From: Heterostelium album PN500
Taxonomy: Eukaryota; Evosea; Eumycetozoa; Acytosteliales; Acytosteliaceae
Length of the DNA stretch: 64,000 bases
Direction of reading: 5' to 3'
Assembly (NCBI RefSeq): GCF_000004825.1
Contig: NW_008805103.1
Location: 495,941 to 559,940 of the forward strand
A model generated the notes under the pieces. It worked only from the letters and a program-made list of their open reading frames with translations. It made no database searches and was not told the origin of the DNA. This document shows positions 1 through 11,795 of the stretch, piece after piece; position 1 is the stretch's first letter, and every line of letters starts with the position of its first letter. Made by a program: the position numbers and the translations under genes.

Positions 1-564
1 ATAGTCAACCAACTGACCAAGCTTGCCAAGTCGATGGGCGCTCAGATCGTCGACAATCCCGAACACTGTACGCATTTGCTGTGCGACGGAATCAAGAGAA
101 CTGCCAAGATGCTCGTTGCCATCTCCACCGGCAAGTACATCGTCGACAAACAATGGCTGAAAGACTGCAAGAAAGTGGGTCACATTCTCAAGGAGGATCA
201 ATATATAGTGCGCGACAAGCATGCTGAGGCAGAGTGGAAGTTCAACCTGGCCGAGTCACTCCAGTTGGCGCGACACCACCACCTATTCAGTGGTTACACA
301 TTCCACATAATGGAGAACAGTGTGCCAGCGAGTTCATTCCTCACCGAACTCGTAGAGATAAACAAAGGCAAGCTCATTAAGAGCGTTACACAGAGTGCTG
401 TCAACTCACACAAAGATCTCATTGTCATCGCCGGCGAAAAAGACAGGCGCAAAGCGAAATCTCTAGTCGAAGAATTCAACCTTGTTATTCATTCCGGTGA
501 ATTGATACTTGTTTCAATACTTAGACAACAGTTGAATCTAAGTGAATGTATAATTTACCAATAA
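1..564 (+). CDS. BRCT-domain protein, C-terminal part (PTIP/PAXIP1-like)
   Basis: The reading frame is open from the first base, so this is the 3' end of a gene that starts outside the window; about 187 residues are present and no intron is seen. The first part has the C-terminal half of one BRCT repeat (CTHLLCDGIKRTAKML, then a Trp in DKQWLKDCKK). It is followed by the hallmark of paired C-terminal BRCTs in the PTIP/MDC1 class (AEAEWKFNLAESLQLAR, then LFSGYTFHI) and by a second BRCT. In the family such tandem BRCTs bind phosphoserine peptides in DNA-damage signalling. Function here is inferred from this similarity; another tandem-BRCT protein is possible. Confidence 0.75.
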   Translation: MVNQLTKLAKSMGAQIVDNPEHCTHLLCDGIKRTAKMLVAISTGKYIVDKQWLKDCKKVGHILKEDQYIVRDKHAEAEWKFNLAESLQLARHHHLFSGYTFHIMENSVPASSFLTELVEINKGKLIKSVTQSAVNSHKDLIVIAGEKDRRKAKSLVEEFNLVIHSGELILVSILRQQLNLSECIIYQ

Positions 565-3230
565 TAATAATAAAAAAAGAAATATAAATATACAATTGTT
601 TAAAAATCTATCCTTTTTTAATATTACGCTTTATTGATAATAAAAAAACTGGATTTTACAATATTTACTACTTTCACCCCCTCCTCATGTTCACACACTA
701 ATATTATTAATTTATTTTTAAGTTTATTTGCAATTTGTTTTTGGGGTGGAGATCTCACACTTAGTTATCATAGAAATTCTCATTTTTTTGAAACCAATAA
801 TTTGCAAACACATTTAAATATGGATGTTTTTTTTTGTTTTTTTTTTTGCTTTTGGATTGTCAAACAAACACTCTTTCTTGTTGAGTTTCACAACACAACA
901 CCAAACGAGTATTTTATACAGAACATTGTTTTATAACATATATTATTTTTATTATTTATTTGCAAAGAATGAAACAAACAAAATAATAATAAAGGAAAAT
1001 AGAAAAAAATTAAAAAAAAAGAATAAAAAATAACAAATAAAAAGTTGACAAGATTTTTCAAATAAAATTAAGATAAAAATAACAACAACTTAAACAAATT
1101 TGTAAGTCAATCATTAATCAATAATTATATTATACTTTTTAAACAATTGTATTTTAAATGTTTGTTGTCAAGTTCAACTCGATTTTTATTAAATTAAATT
1201 TTTAATATAAAATGGGTTGGTTTCCTGCAAAACATCTCTTTTTTACACCACATTCCTCCTCAATTTAATTTTTATTTTTGTTTTCTATTTTACAACAACA
1301 CTTTGGCTTATTGTATTGTTTTAAACACATTCAAATCATCAGGTTTAGTCAGATTGCTATTGATGGAAGGATTTGACTATAGTCATTTATAAATAGTGTT
1401 GTTGAAAGAGTGGTTTTAGCTTTACTTCTATATGTGTCAATTCAATCAATCTATTGGCAATTTTATATATTTTTGCATAAATTATTTACAAACTCTCAAT
1501 TTGTTTATCAATAATTGGGTCGTGAAGATGTGTCATTAATGATAGCTTTTCTTTAAACCATTTGTAAATAAACAACAGTCTCATATTATTAATAGAAGAA
1601 ATTTACATTTTGTTATAGATAGGATAGAGAAGTCTTAACTTAATAAAATAGAGTATTTATTTAAAGAAAAAAAGTAGTTTTCAACAAAATAATAAGCAAT
1701 GTTAAATTATGTTATGTTATGTTTGTTGTTATCAATATGATCCATTTGTAGATTAAAAAAGTCATTGGAAATGAAAATTTTGTTGCCTTTTATAATCGAT
1801 TGTAAAGAAATGCACTCACTCTAAGCAGCAAGCAAACAAGCAAACAACCTTATAGAAATTTGGAATAATAAAAATATGAAATCAATACAAATCAATCAGT
1901 CTATACACTTCATACGACAGATGTTCATATCATTAGCATGACAACTAACACTACCTACCTACCTATTGAATACATATATGTCAAGACAACACACACCCAC
2001 ACACACATTGAACAAAATAGAATCGAGTTTAACAACTAAATTCATATCAATCTACTTATATAATCTATCTATACTTTTATTTAGTAACAATCCAATTGTT
2101 TTGTTTTTAATAGTATTAATTTTTTATTATTTTTATTTATCCTTTTACCTATTATTATCAACATCAACACCATCTAATATTATTAATTTTGCTTTCATTC
2201 ATGTATATATGAGAAGTGTTAAAAGTGAAAAAATTAACAGTGTGTGTAAATATGTGTGTTTCTAATCAAAATCATATCAGTGTTTTTTTTGTTTTTCAAT
2301 AACATTAAGCCAAAATAAAACATTCGTCCCACCAATCACAATATTGAGAAATCATTTATTCCCACTCCAATTCCATTATCAGACAAATTTAATATATGAA
2401 ATATCCAAATCTATACAATTTTATCATCACCAAAAATAAATAAATATATAGACACTGTCAAAAAATATTTGTTAAAAATTTATTTTTATTTTCATAAATT
2501 TGCAAATAGTGTATTCAATCTTCACTTTCACTCCACCGATTTTCTCTTTGTAATATTAGATCTAAAATTACTTCTATTGGGTGATGTTATTGTTTTTGTT
2601 GTTGTTAATGTGTTGTCAAATATACTCACTTGAAATCATAATAAAATGTTAGTGTTGTTTGCTTACTTCACTCACTCATCACTCCATTATTTATTCATTC
2701 AATAATGATATATGACTAAAGTTACTCTATACAAATTTTGATTTTGTTACTAGCAAAAAAATAATGATGTTATAAAGAAGTAATGGTTGTAATGGTTGTA
2801 GTAGTAATATAAATATAATTTTTTATCAGGGTTTTGTTTAGGTAGTCAATAAATGAAGTTATTGATCATTAATGAAGAGTTATTGTTGTTGCTGTTGGTA
2901 ATCGTTTTTTGATGTTATTGGTTTTTGTCTAATTTGGATTGTTTGTTTGTTTATTTTTTTTATTTTATTTTGTCAATATTATTATTTTGGATTAGTATTA
3001 TTATTTTTGATGTATTAATTAAATTCTTATCCTCACATTAATAAAATTTCTAATATCTCCATTATAATAATTAATTAAAGAAAGTAAAAGTAAAGTTAGT
3101 TTAAACTGCATATATATTTATATTATTATTTCCAGGAATAGCTTTAAATCTTCAAACCATATATAACGAATAAAACCAAACACCACTACAAAACTACAAT
3201 TTTATATTTGTACATATATATATTTGAATC
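565..3230. other. Long intergenic region upstream of the ARM/BTB gene
   Basis: About 2.7 kb of AT-rich DNA with homopolymer runs and scattered CA-rich and TTG-rich stretches. Open frames of 60-100 codons exist (634-936, 1966-2265), but their translations are runs of Phe, Ile, Leu, Tyr and Asn and have no recognisable domain. I see no tRNA, hairpin or promoter motif I can defend. The length is unusual for a dictyostelid, so it could hold regulatory elements of the gene at 3231 or an unrecognised noncoding transcript. Confidence 0.4.
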
Positions 3231-5208
3231 ATGATGTCTGAAGGTGATGATGGCTCTGATCCAATCTCTGAAGCAGTTGGGTAAGATTATTATTTGAATT
3301 ACATACATTACATAGCATAACGATTAGTTCAAAGATATTAACATTCTATTTCTTATTAAATTTGTAGATTCATTGAGAATATTTTACAACCAAATATAGA
3401 TCTTCAATATCAGGGTCTAAAAGGTTTAATGCTTTGTTCAACTACTCATGTAGTTGAATTATTTAAGAATCCATCATTTTTCTATCATATAAAGAGACAT
3501 CCAAACCATAAATTAAATCATATCTCCTCTCATGGACACCATCACCAATCATCACCTATTCCAACTGGCAATGCTGCCAATCCAGGATCCAATAATTCAT
3601 CTCCATCTTCTTCACCCTCCTCATCACCCACCAACAGCCTAATAGAACCATGTAACCAATCACCTTCCAAATACTCTGACATTGACTATGATAAATACTC
3701 AAAGAAGAGAAAAAGTACACTCAAAAGTCTGATTGAACTATGTCTCTCTGAAACCAAAAAAGTTCAATCCTCTGCACTTAGATTACTTTGGCATCTATCA
3801 GCACAAGGTAGGTTATATTATTTTATTTATCTAGTGAGTTGTGAACTATAGTTTTATTAACCTTTGTTTTTTTAGCTGATTTGAAAGTATTATTATATGA
3901 AGAAGGTGTTTTGGATAAACTAAAGTATTTGATATCAAGTGATTCCCAAGCGCCAAAGGATGATATAGAGAGTAGACAGAATGGAATACACAGAACTGAG
4001 GTACAGCTGGCTTCATCAGCAATTCTACAGAATATTACAGAGTATAGATTCGAGAGAGGCGAGATCAATCCCAATCAAGTGAAGATCGTCAATGAGGGAA
4101 TCGTAGAGATGATTCTACTGCCAAGATCAAAGAGTACCGATCGTAGGGTACAATTCCTTACCACCCTCACAATTGCCAACCTCTCAATGAATGAAGAGAA
4201 CCATCAAATCCTACAGAGTCACAAAGCATTCGATATTGTCGAATCGTTTGTCACCAACAACAGTCTGCATATGGATTTGGTTTGTCATTGGATCACACTG
4301 CAACCTCACATCCCTTTGCTTCATTCAAAATATTCACAAGTGCAATTGTTTGCTCTTTATTGTTTATATAATTTAATGAGAAATGGTAAATAACAGTGTT
4401 TTATTATTAACTATCTATATTTCTATCAAGTTACTTACCAACTATGTTTTAAATTGATATAGATCAATATAAAGTCGAAGTTTGGAAAGGTTTAAGTGTC
4501 AATAATGGTGTTCAATCAATTTTCTTATTGTTACATTCTCCACATCCAAAAGTAGTTGAATTGGCAAAGAAGATCGCTGAACAACTACAGATTGAAGAGC
4601 CATCAGTCACTGTAAATACCACCAAGATCGGCACCGATCTCAAGAAGCTTTTCAATAACTCTGACTTTTCAGATATTTGTTTTGTCTGCGAAGGCAAGAA
4701 GATCTACGCTCACAAGGCTATCTGTGCTTCGCGATGTGAACAACTGCGTGCAATGTTCACATGGGGCAAAGAGTCACAGGAGAATGAAATTCACTTGCCT
4801 CACATTCCCTATGCATCGATGTACGGTGTCTTGGAGTATATTTACTGTGGAGTGGCATCGATCACCTGGGACAACGCGTGTGACTTGCTGCAGTGGGCCG
4901 ACTTCTTCTCGTTGAGCGGTCTCAAGAGCACCTGTGAATTCTTCCTATGGCACTACATTGATTTGGAGAATGCACCGATCATCCTGTCGGTCGCTGACAA
5001 CTACGGTTGCACACAGCTACGAAATGTCACTGCTAACTTTGTCGTGAGAAACTGGGAGAAGATCAAAGACACTGAGAATTGGGTTAACCTTACATCACAA
5101 GATTTAAAAAACTATATCAATGCTAAAATTTATACACTAATAACTTGTTCATGTGGCTGTTTTTGTAGTTGTATAGATGAAGAAAATAGAAGATCCGAAG
5201 ACATCTAA
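3231..5208 (+). CDS. Armadillo-repeat and BTB/POZ domain protein
   Basis: Four exons join in frame to 581 residues: 3231-3280, 3368-3807, 3876-4385 and 4463-5208. All introns have GT...AG ends. The first ATG (two in a row) follows a long AT-rich leader. Residues about 1-385 are helical with ARM-like repeats (for example RRVQFLTTLTIANLSMNEEN and LFALYCLYNLMRN), interrupted by a His/Asn/Ser/Pro-rich linker near residue 60-110. Residues about 395-500 form a BTB domain (DFSDICFVCEGKKIYAHKAI), followed by a BACK-like helical segment. ARM-BTB proteins usually act as dimeric cullin-3 adaptors or transcription cofactors; the specific role is not determinable here. The C-terminus is Cys-rich (ITCSCGCFCSC), which is odd for the family. 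Confidence 0.85.
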
Positions 5209-5701
5209 ATATTGCTAATTCAAATTGAACCAATTAAAATAAATGTTACATTTACATATAAATTTTAAACACACAACAAAAAAAACTAATATATATGTAC
5301 TTAGTTTAGTTAAGCGGTATTACTTTGTTGTTGTAAAAATAAGTGTGGAAAAGGTGATCAAAGGAATAGAAGATTAAATTTTGTTTTATTTTTTTTTTTG
5401 TAATTTTGATCAAAATTGGCCGACTTGTTGCATGATTTCATACTCTATTATGTTGTTATAATTTTATACATATCAAAAAAAAAGAGAAAGAACAGTTATC
5501 AATAACGGATAGATGAAGTTCTTCACTCCAGCTTGGATTTGAACAGAGGTGGTACTGAATTTCAGATCCCTGAATTGTTAACAATTTGAATTTACAGTGA
5601 ATTGTTTTATACTAAATAATAGATAGGTGAACGTGCATGTTGTATTTTTTATAGCATTGGAACAGATAATATAGATAGCATTGGAACAGAGATCATTGGA
5701 A
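5209..5701. other. Intergenic, short direct repeat
   Basis: AT-rich spacer between the ARM/BTB gene and the duplicated unit. A 16-base direct repeat (atagcattggaacaga) occurs at 5651-5666 and 5675-5690, just left of where homology between the two duplicated units begins. No gene is supported. Confidence 0.45.
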
Positions 5702-5965
5702 GTGTAAAGCATTTCTCTTATTATGTATTAAACTTTATCTTTTTGGTTTAAAAATTTATTTAAATAGGTTGTTTTTGTCAGTTTAATAACATTAAAAACT
5801 TTGGTGGGTTAGATATGTGTTTTTTCATTTAGTTTGTTTTTTTTTTTGTGTTGTTTAAAACATTTTTAACAAATGAATTAATTACAAACAATTTAATCAT
5901 ACATTTACTTTTATTTAAATAATAATTTGTTGCAAATAGTAAGTTAAGATTTATTGTTAGTTAAA

Positions 5966-8556
5966 ATGTTCTCATCAGAATCAGGTAAGTAAAATTAGGA
6001 TTTATTTTTAAATCTCATTTTTAATTATTTAATCCATTTGGTAGGCTCAAATATTTGTTCATTATGCTCTAAGGCATTGGAATGTGGAGAAAAAAGGTAC
6101 AGGTGTTCAGAATGTAGAGATATAAAGTTTTGTGAGGAATGTTATCACTCTCCAAAATCAAATGAATGTCATACTGATAAAGCTATCTTACCTCATCAAT
6201 GTACAATTGAGACAAGTATATTTAAATCCTAAATTCAATGAGATAATTACTCTTTTCTGAAATAATAATAATTTTTTAATTTGAACATAGAAACTGATAG
6301 CGAATATATAGAATCCAATCAATCTGACAGATTTTATCAATGTTTTGTGAATGCATTCAATAGTTTTTCTCACAGGAATTGTATTGGTGTAAGACCTGTT
6401 GCAAATGAGCCAACTGTAAATTGGTTGACATTTAAAGATGTTTATCAAAATTCTGAAATGTTTGGATCTGCTTTAAAAATAAATGTTAAAGTAAATATTA
6501 AAAATATCTTATGTCTTTATTTTTAATTATTAATATTCTAATTTTAATTATTACAGTATGAATCAAGAGTTGGAATAATGCTCAATAATGTTCCTGAATG
6601 GTATTTCGTAGAATTTGGATGTCTATTTTATGGATACACTCTTATTCCTATCAATCATTATATCAGTATGTTCAGTTAAAAATATTGTTTTATTTAATTT
6701 GATTACTAATTAATAATAAAATTACAGATAATGATCAATTATTGAATATCCTTAAGATTGGAGAACCATCAGTTCTTGTGGTTTCAAAGATAACATTTCC
6801 AAAATTACTAAATGTGATAGACAACTATTCAAATTTAACATTGATCATACATGTTGGTGATGATTATGATCAAAATTTGAAAAATCAACTTCCACAACAA
6901 ATCAAATTCAAATTATATTCTGAATTCTTATCTACTGTTTCTGAAATTGCTCCACATTCACCATTGATCAATGGTATTTTATCAATTGGTAAGGATAATT
7001 TGTGTTATAATTATATTTATAAGTTTTATTTTATTTTATTACCGAATTAATAATATATAATATATATATTAAAAAATTAATATAAATAATTTAAAAATAA
7101 TATATTATCATTTATTAAAAAAGTATTTTCAACTGGTAGTACTGGTGTTCCAAAAGGAGAGATGTGCAAAGATAGAGATACTACCAATTGTTTAAAAACC
7201 TTTTCTTCAACGAAAATAATCCCTATTTCTATCAGTTATCTTTCTCTTTGTAAGTTAGAATCTGTTTTATTTCATGATTAAATTGAGAAATATAACTAAT
7301 CATTTAAAATAGCTCATACTCAAAGGCTAATGGATTTAACTAGCATATTTCTTGGAGGTAGATTCATAATTTACTCATTTGGTACAGAGATAGAACCATT
7401 TATTAAAGAGTGTTCAATGGTTAGACCAACAATTTTCTGGAATTTCCCAACGTAATTAAAATTAATGTTTTTTATTATCTTATTTTTATTAATTAATATT
7501 CAAAATAGATTTTATAATCAAATATATTCAAAGTATCAAAGAAGATTAGAAATACTAAAGAAAGAACAACCAAATCTTTCAGATGATGAAGTTGATTCAA
7601 TAGCAATTAGAGAAACAACAAATGTTTTTGGAGATAGAATTCAACTTATAACAACAGGAGGTGCTAAAATAGCTCCAAATATTGAAATATTTTTGAAGAA
7701 ATGTTGGGGAAATCGCTTTTTTATCCAGTATGCTTGTACTGAATCATATGCTATTTCATATAATGGTAGAATTAAAAGTGATGTGGAATATAAAATCAAT
7801 GCAATACCTGGTTTCAGAGATGACAGTCCATTTCCAGTTGGTGAATTAATTGTCAAATCACCAAGAACTATTGAAGGTTATATCAACAAAGATGATTCAA
7901 ATGAAAAGAATTTCAGAAATGGATGGTTTGCCACTGGTGATATCGTTGAAGAATATGAACCTGGATACATTAGAATCCTTGAGAGAGTTAGTTTCTCTTT
8001 CAAATCATCATTTGGAAGATTTATATCGTAAGTTTTCTTTTTTTATTACAATTTTAAAGAATATTTATTATTAATTTTAAAACCTTGATACAGACCCGAA
8101 AACATTGAATCAAATTTTTATTCATCATCTTTGATTAGAAATATATTCATTTATGGAACATCATTACATCCATTTTTGGTTGGAATAGTTGTACCTTCTC
8201 AATTGGCTTTGGAGAGATTCAATCTAACATATGATCAATCAAATATTGATCAACATCAAGATCTGAAAGAATCTATCATCAATGAAATAAATATCATATC
8301 AAAACAAAAGAATGTAAGTAAAATTAATAAAACAACCAGGATTTAACTTTTTTTTCTAATTTTCTAATATATTTAATAGATTATATTTTGGGAAATTCCA
8401 AAGGCAATAAAATTGGATAATACCATTTGGACTGTTTATAATCATCTTTTAAATGGATCTTTCAAATTCGATCGAAAAGAGATCACAAAATACTATCAAG
8501 AATCTTTGGATCAATTATTATCAGGTATAAATGAAAATGGTAGTTCATTCTTCTAA
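5966..8556 (+). CDS. ZZ zinc finger - long-chain acyl-CoA synthetase fusion, copy A
   Basis: Ten exons give 646 residues: 5966-5984, 6045-6215, 6291-6490, 6557-6665, 6728-6988, 7124-7249, 7313-7451, 7509-8027, 8094-8313 and 8380-8556. Residues about 7-55 form a ZZ-type zinc finger (CSLC, RYRCSEC, FCEEC, then His/Cys ligands). The rest is an AMP-forming ACSL-type ligase that would activate long-chain fatty acids with ATP and CoA. It has the nucleotide loop STGSTGVPKG near 256, GWFATGD near 484, the ACSL-like C-domain (FISPENIE, FLVGIVVPS) and the lysine region NGSFKFDRKEITKYY near 616. The usual YGxTE adenine-site motif reads YACTES in this copy, while copy B keeps YGCTES, so copy A may be impaired. 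Start chosen by the shared leader and splice phase. Confidence 0.85.
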
Positions 8557-8992
8557 ATCAATCAACTTTTCTAAAATCTATCAGTCGTTGAAAATCTGTT
8601 CCTAAGAGTAAGAAATTTTTCAATATTGGATAGACCATTTCGATCTGATGTAGTTAAGTTAAATAAATATACAAGAGTTATCTTTTTTATCATATCAATT
8701 GATAACTAAAAATAAAATATTGTTTTTTAATTCATTTTATTTTTTTAAAAATAAATATTTTATTTTTTTTTGATTGTTCTCTCAAAAATTTTTTTTTTTT
8801 AATTTTTATTTTTTATTTGCTTTTTTTTTTTTTGTATTTGTTTATCTGTAGACACCTTTATGTTAATCTGTTATCAAAGCTTTTTAACAGCAGGCCCGAG
8901 ATCTGTATAGCGGTTTGAGGCTTACCTGCTGACGGAGCTTTGTTAGTTGTATATCGATTAGCACACTACTCCTTTTTTAAGCATTGTGAACA
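8557..8992. other. Spacer after acyl-CoA synthetase copy A
   Basis: T-rich spacer with runs of 8-13 T. From about 8850 composition changes abruptly to a balanced, GC-containing segment that holds the inverted-repeat element described separately and runs into the ATG of the decayed exonuclease gene at 8993. No gene of its own is supported. Confidence 0.5.
8876..8941. other. GC-rich nested inverted repeat, unit A
   Basis: AAAGCT at 8876-8881 pairs with AGCTTT at 8936-8941. Nested inside, CAGCAGG at 8888-8894 pairs with CCTGCTG at 8925-8931. The loop contains GGTTTGAGG, loosely like a pol III B box. The identical element recurs at 14959-15024 in unit B. It could be the 5' UTR hairpin of the exonuclease gene, a small RNA gene, or the end of an old mobile element; the sequence does not decide. 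Confidence 0.45.
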
Positions 8993-10568
8993 ATGAACGA
9001 ATATAGATGTCCTAGCAGAGAAGACTGGGTTAAACTTGCAAATATATTTAGTTTAGAGTATGAGAGTTGTAGTATTAATGAAAACAAGGATTATAAAAAG
9101 TTAATGCATAAGTTTTCAGAAGATTCTCCTGCTATTAGATATTCAAAACAGTTAATATCGATCCAAACAATATTCTTAAATGTCTTAAACTACCTAAAAC
9201 TCAATCATTATTAATGCTAATTGTAAGTATGCCTTTTAATCTATATCTATTATATTTTTATTAATTTTTTTTTAAAAAAAAAAATAGAAAAAGCCTAATG
9301 ATCAAATCTTCTGTGTCCCTACGAAGATGCCTCATTTATGGAGTTGTACAAGAAATCGTTAAATGCAGATTGTTTCTATCGTTACCCAAAGGAACAAAAA
9401 GAAACTACTTGCTTTGGAGATTGTAATGTTCAAGCTACACCAGAGGTATTGGAAAAGTGTCATGAATATCGAGCTTTATAGTGAACGAGAAGTCAGTATT
9501 TTTAAGAAAATCTACTCAGACTCACAACAAGCAATTGAATCGTTGGATATCGTTGATGCATCAGTTGATGAGGATGATGGCGATGATGACGAGCTGGACG
9601 CCGACGACCTTTTAGTGGATCTAGACACTGGAGATCTCGTCGGCACTGCCATACAGCAGTCAGACAAGCCATCGATTCACAGCCAAAGTTTTGGTTTCAC
9701 TTCCGAAATGTCTCTTGATGAAAAGTACAAAACTATCACTCGTATATTCTACCTGCGAAGAGTACTCTGTATCCGCCAATTGTCATGCTACAAAGACTCC
9801 ATTAGAGCCAAGAAGGATATATTCTTTAATATATGTCCAAATGATGGATGCCAACAAGTTTTTGCGCAGGCTGCCGCTTACAATGCTCACAAAAACACCG
9901 CTCACGCTATCCACTCAGAAGTAGATCCTTCAAAATTTGAATGGGTTATCAAACAGAAGAATGGGTTTATGGCTAAGTTCATTGCCTTGCCAACTAGCAG
10001 ACCTCTTCTACGATCTCCTCTCGATGAAAGTGAAAACCCGGCAGTAATTTTGTTGTTGGATACCGAGACCACTGGCAAATCTACATTGACATTGAGATTA
10101 CCATTGTTAACATATCCAATGGTGATACCTTTTACCAAAGAATCAATCCTACCATAGTTATAGACAAAGAAGCATCAAACGTACATAGTATGACGAATCA
10201 ATCTTTAGCTGGACATCAATATTGGAACGCAATAGAGCCTTCCCTAGTCAGTTTCTTTCAACAGTATGGTCAGAGACCTATCTATATCACTGTGAAAAGT
10301 TTGATCGAGGCATTCGAGCTACACAAATATATAATCAGGTGAGGCTGCAGCCGAATCTTTTTCAAATATATATTTTGTTGACTCAATAGCCATTATCAAA
10401 CGATTTTTCCCAACGATAGAAAGAGGTTATTCCATCGACAATCTATTGAAGGATTTTGCTATTCCAATGGATAATCCAGCCATGAGACATACTAGTTGCA
10501 AAGACATATTATCCCTTACTAAGATTCTATCACATGTATATGATAATCAATCTCTTTATTATTGTTAA
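8993..10568 (+). pseudogene. Decayed C2H2 zinc finger / DEDDh 3'-5' exonuclease gene, copy A
   Basis: Coding-like segments lie in alternating frames. They are: an N-terminal piece from ATG 8993; a frame change near 9150; a probable intron starting at about 9224 (GTAAGT); an acidic stretch (about 9550-9620); and a C2H2 finger (CPNDGC, 12 residues, H-x4-H) near 9835-9905. Then comes exonuclease motif Exo I as DTETTG at 10059-10076, a frameshift right after it, a stretch like INPTIVID...VHSMTNQSL, an in-frame TGA near 10340, and a last segment with an Exo III-like HTSCKD before the stop at 10568. The family (DnaQ/DEDDh) removes 3' nucleotides from DNA or RNA. Several frame breaks argue for a pseudogene. 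Unit B repeats several of these breaks but not all can be compared, because part is deleted there. Confidence 0.6.
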
Positions 10569-10694
10569 ATAAAAAAATAAAAAATCCAACCACTCAAATT
10601 TTATATTTTTCTTCTGTTTTTCGATGGAATGAAACAAATAGTAAAAACAAATGTTTGTAAATATCGATATAGAAGCAGAGTAATTTAATCAACA

Positions 10695-10919
10695 ATGACA
10701 GACATAGATAGTAGTAGATGTAGTATTCACAAAGATGAATTGTATAAACTGATTTGTATTGAATGTAATGTGTTGCTGTGTTCGGTTTGTTCAGTAGATC
10801 ATAATGGTCATATTTACAATCATATTCACAATCTAAAGAATAGTGATGATAATTCCAATGTATTTAAATCGAGAATCGATACATTATTGAATGTGATTAT
10901 ATTTATTAATTTTAATTAA
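10695..10919 (+). pseudogene. Truncated B-box zinc finger gene, copy A
   Basis: The first 63 residues match the B-box protein at 16192 residue for residue (CSIHKDELYKLICIECN, CSVCSVDHNGHIYNHIH). At about 10883 the match stops, the frame runs into unrelated AT-rich sequence, and it ends at 74 residues. It has kept the whole upstream region of the intact gene, so it could be transcribed, but it lacks the coiled coil and C-terminal domain. This is the right breakpoint of duplicated unit A. Confidence 0.8.
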
Positions 10920-11795
10920 CTTTTTTTTCATTGTTCTTCATAGAAATAGAAATTATCCCAAAAGGATCACTTAGCATATGTGTATAATTATAATAAATTA
11001 TTTCTAATATATAAATCAAGCTTTTAAACCAATATAATATAATTGTTTTTTTTTTTGTAATTTTGAATGCGAAATTTTGTAAACACCTCCTGTTGTTCAC
11101 AAAAACAGAAATCAATAGATCAAGAAACTAAAAAATTTACTTATTCAGGTATAATACTCTGTAGATTAAATTTATTTTAATTTATTAACTAATCTTTAAC
11201 CTCAAAAATCAAATTTTTTTAATCTATTTAAAATAATAATCCTCATCATTGAATACACACTTCTTGTTATCATTTTCTTTGGTAGACTCTGGTTGCTCCA
11301 ACTTAAACTTAAACATATAGTTTTCCATCTTTTAAAAAAAAATCATAACTAGAATAATATATTATATTCTGTACAAGTAAATATTAAAAAAACAAAAAAG
11401 CAAAAAAAAAAATTGTGGAACTGTCAAATTTTTAGATTATAGATATCTAATACCTTTCATAATGGCGGACCATCTTCTCTTCTTGATTTCAATGTTCAGA
11501 GGGTGGAGGACACAGACATAACGAAAGACAACATTGCTTCTATAGCTATTTATGATATGAAAGATTGTGAGACAATAAATAAACAAATTTGTCAATTTAA
11601 TTTAATTTAAATATGTTTAACTGTTTTTCTCATTTAAATCAATCAATCAAATCACCTTTAATGAAACTTGTCCATATCTCATACTGGTGGTAGAATATAA
11701 TGATATTTAATGAACATAAATTTTTGAAAAAAAAATGACCATGTCTCATTTTAAAAAATGAAAAAAAAGCAATTCACGCATCCCCTCACTTTGAT
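10920..11795. other. Unique spacer between duplicated units
   Basis: This stretch has no counterpart in the two units, although a simple tandem duplication would have none here. It is AT-rich and holds two short open stretches that look more protein-like than chance. One is 34 codons on the minus strand (11328-11224). The other is about 55 codons on the plus strand (11443-11610), which follows an acceptor-like tttttag. Neither matches a family I recognise; both may be debris of genes. Confidence 0.45.
11443..11610 (+). pseudogene. Possible coding fragment, unrecognised
   Basis: An open stretch without its own ATG reads FHNGGPSSLLDFNVQR and then VEDTDITKDNIASIAIYD before stopping at 11608-11610. 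Base composition is clearly less AT-rich than the flanks and an acceptor-like tttttag lies just upstream. It could be a leftover exon of a gene removed when the duplication formed. Function unknown. Confidence 0.25.

Larger units (their letters stand above)
5702..10883. repeat. Tandem segmental duplication, unit A
   Basis: This stretch matches 11796-16378 in the same order and orientation: leader, ten-exon ZZ/acyl-CoA synthetase gene, GC-rich inverted-repeat element, decayed C2H2/exonuclease gene, and the start of a B-box gene. Exon lengths of the synthetase are identical in both units and introns are nearly identical, so the duplication is recent. Unit A keeps about 0.6 kb of the exonuclease remnant that unit B has lost. 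It ends inside the B-box gene. Boundaries are by eye and good to tens of bases. Confidence 0.9.

Noticed and set aside
634-936. 100-codon open frame after the BRCT gene
   Set aside because: Translation is Phe/Ile/Leu/Asn-rich with no domain, in T-rich DNA; expected by chance.
1966-2265. 99-codon open frame
   Set aside because: Low-complexity Ile/Leu/Tyr/Ser composition and no supporting splice or homology.
5510-5575. Possible tRNA (GGATTTGAAC resembles a reversed T-loop)
   Set aside because: The T-stem does not pair and no acceptor or anticodon arm can be drawn on either strand.
8876-8941. tRNA reading of the GC-rich inverted repeat
   Set aside because: No convincing A box, anticodon loop or acceptor stem; kept only as an inverted-repeat element.
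9902-10138. Minus-strand open frame over the exonuclease relic
   Set aside because: Shadow of the plus-strand exonuclease coding region.
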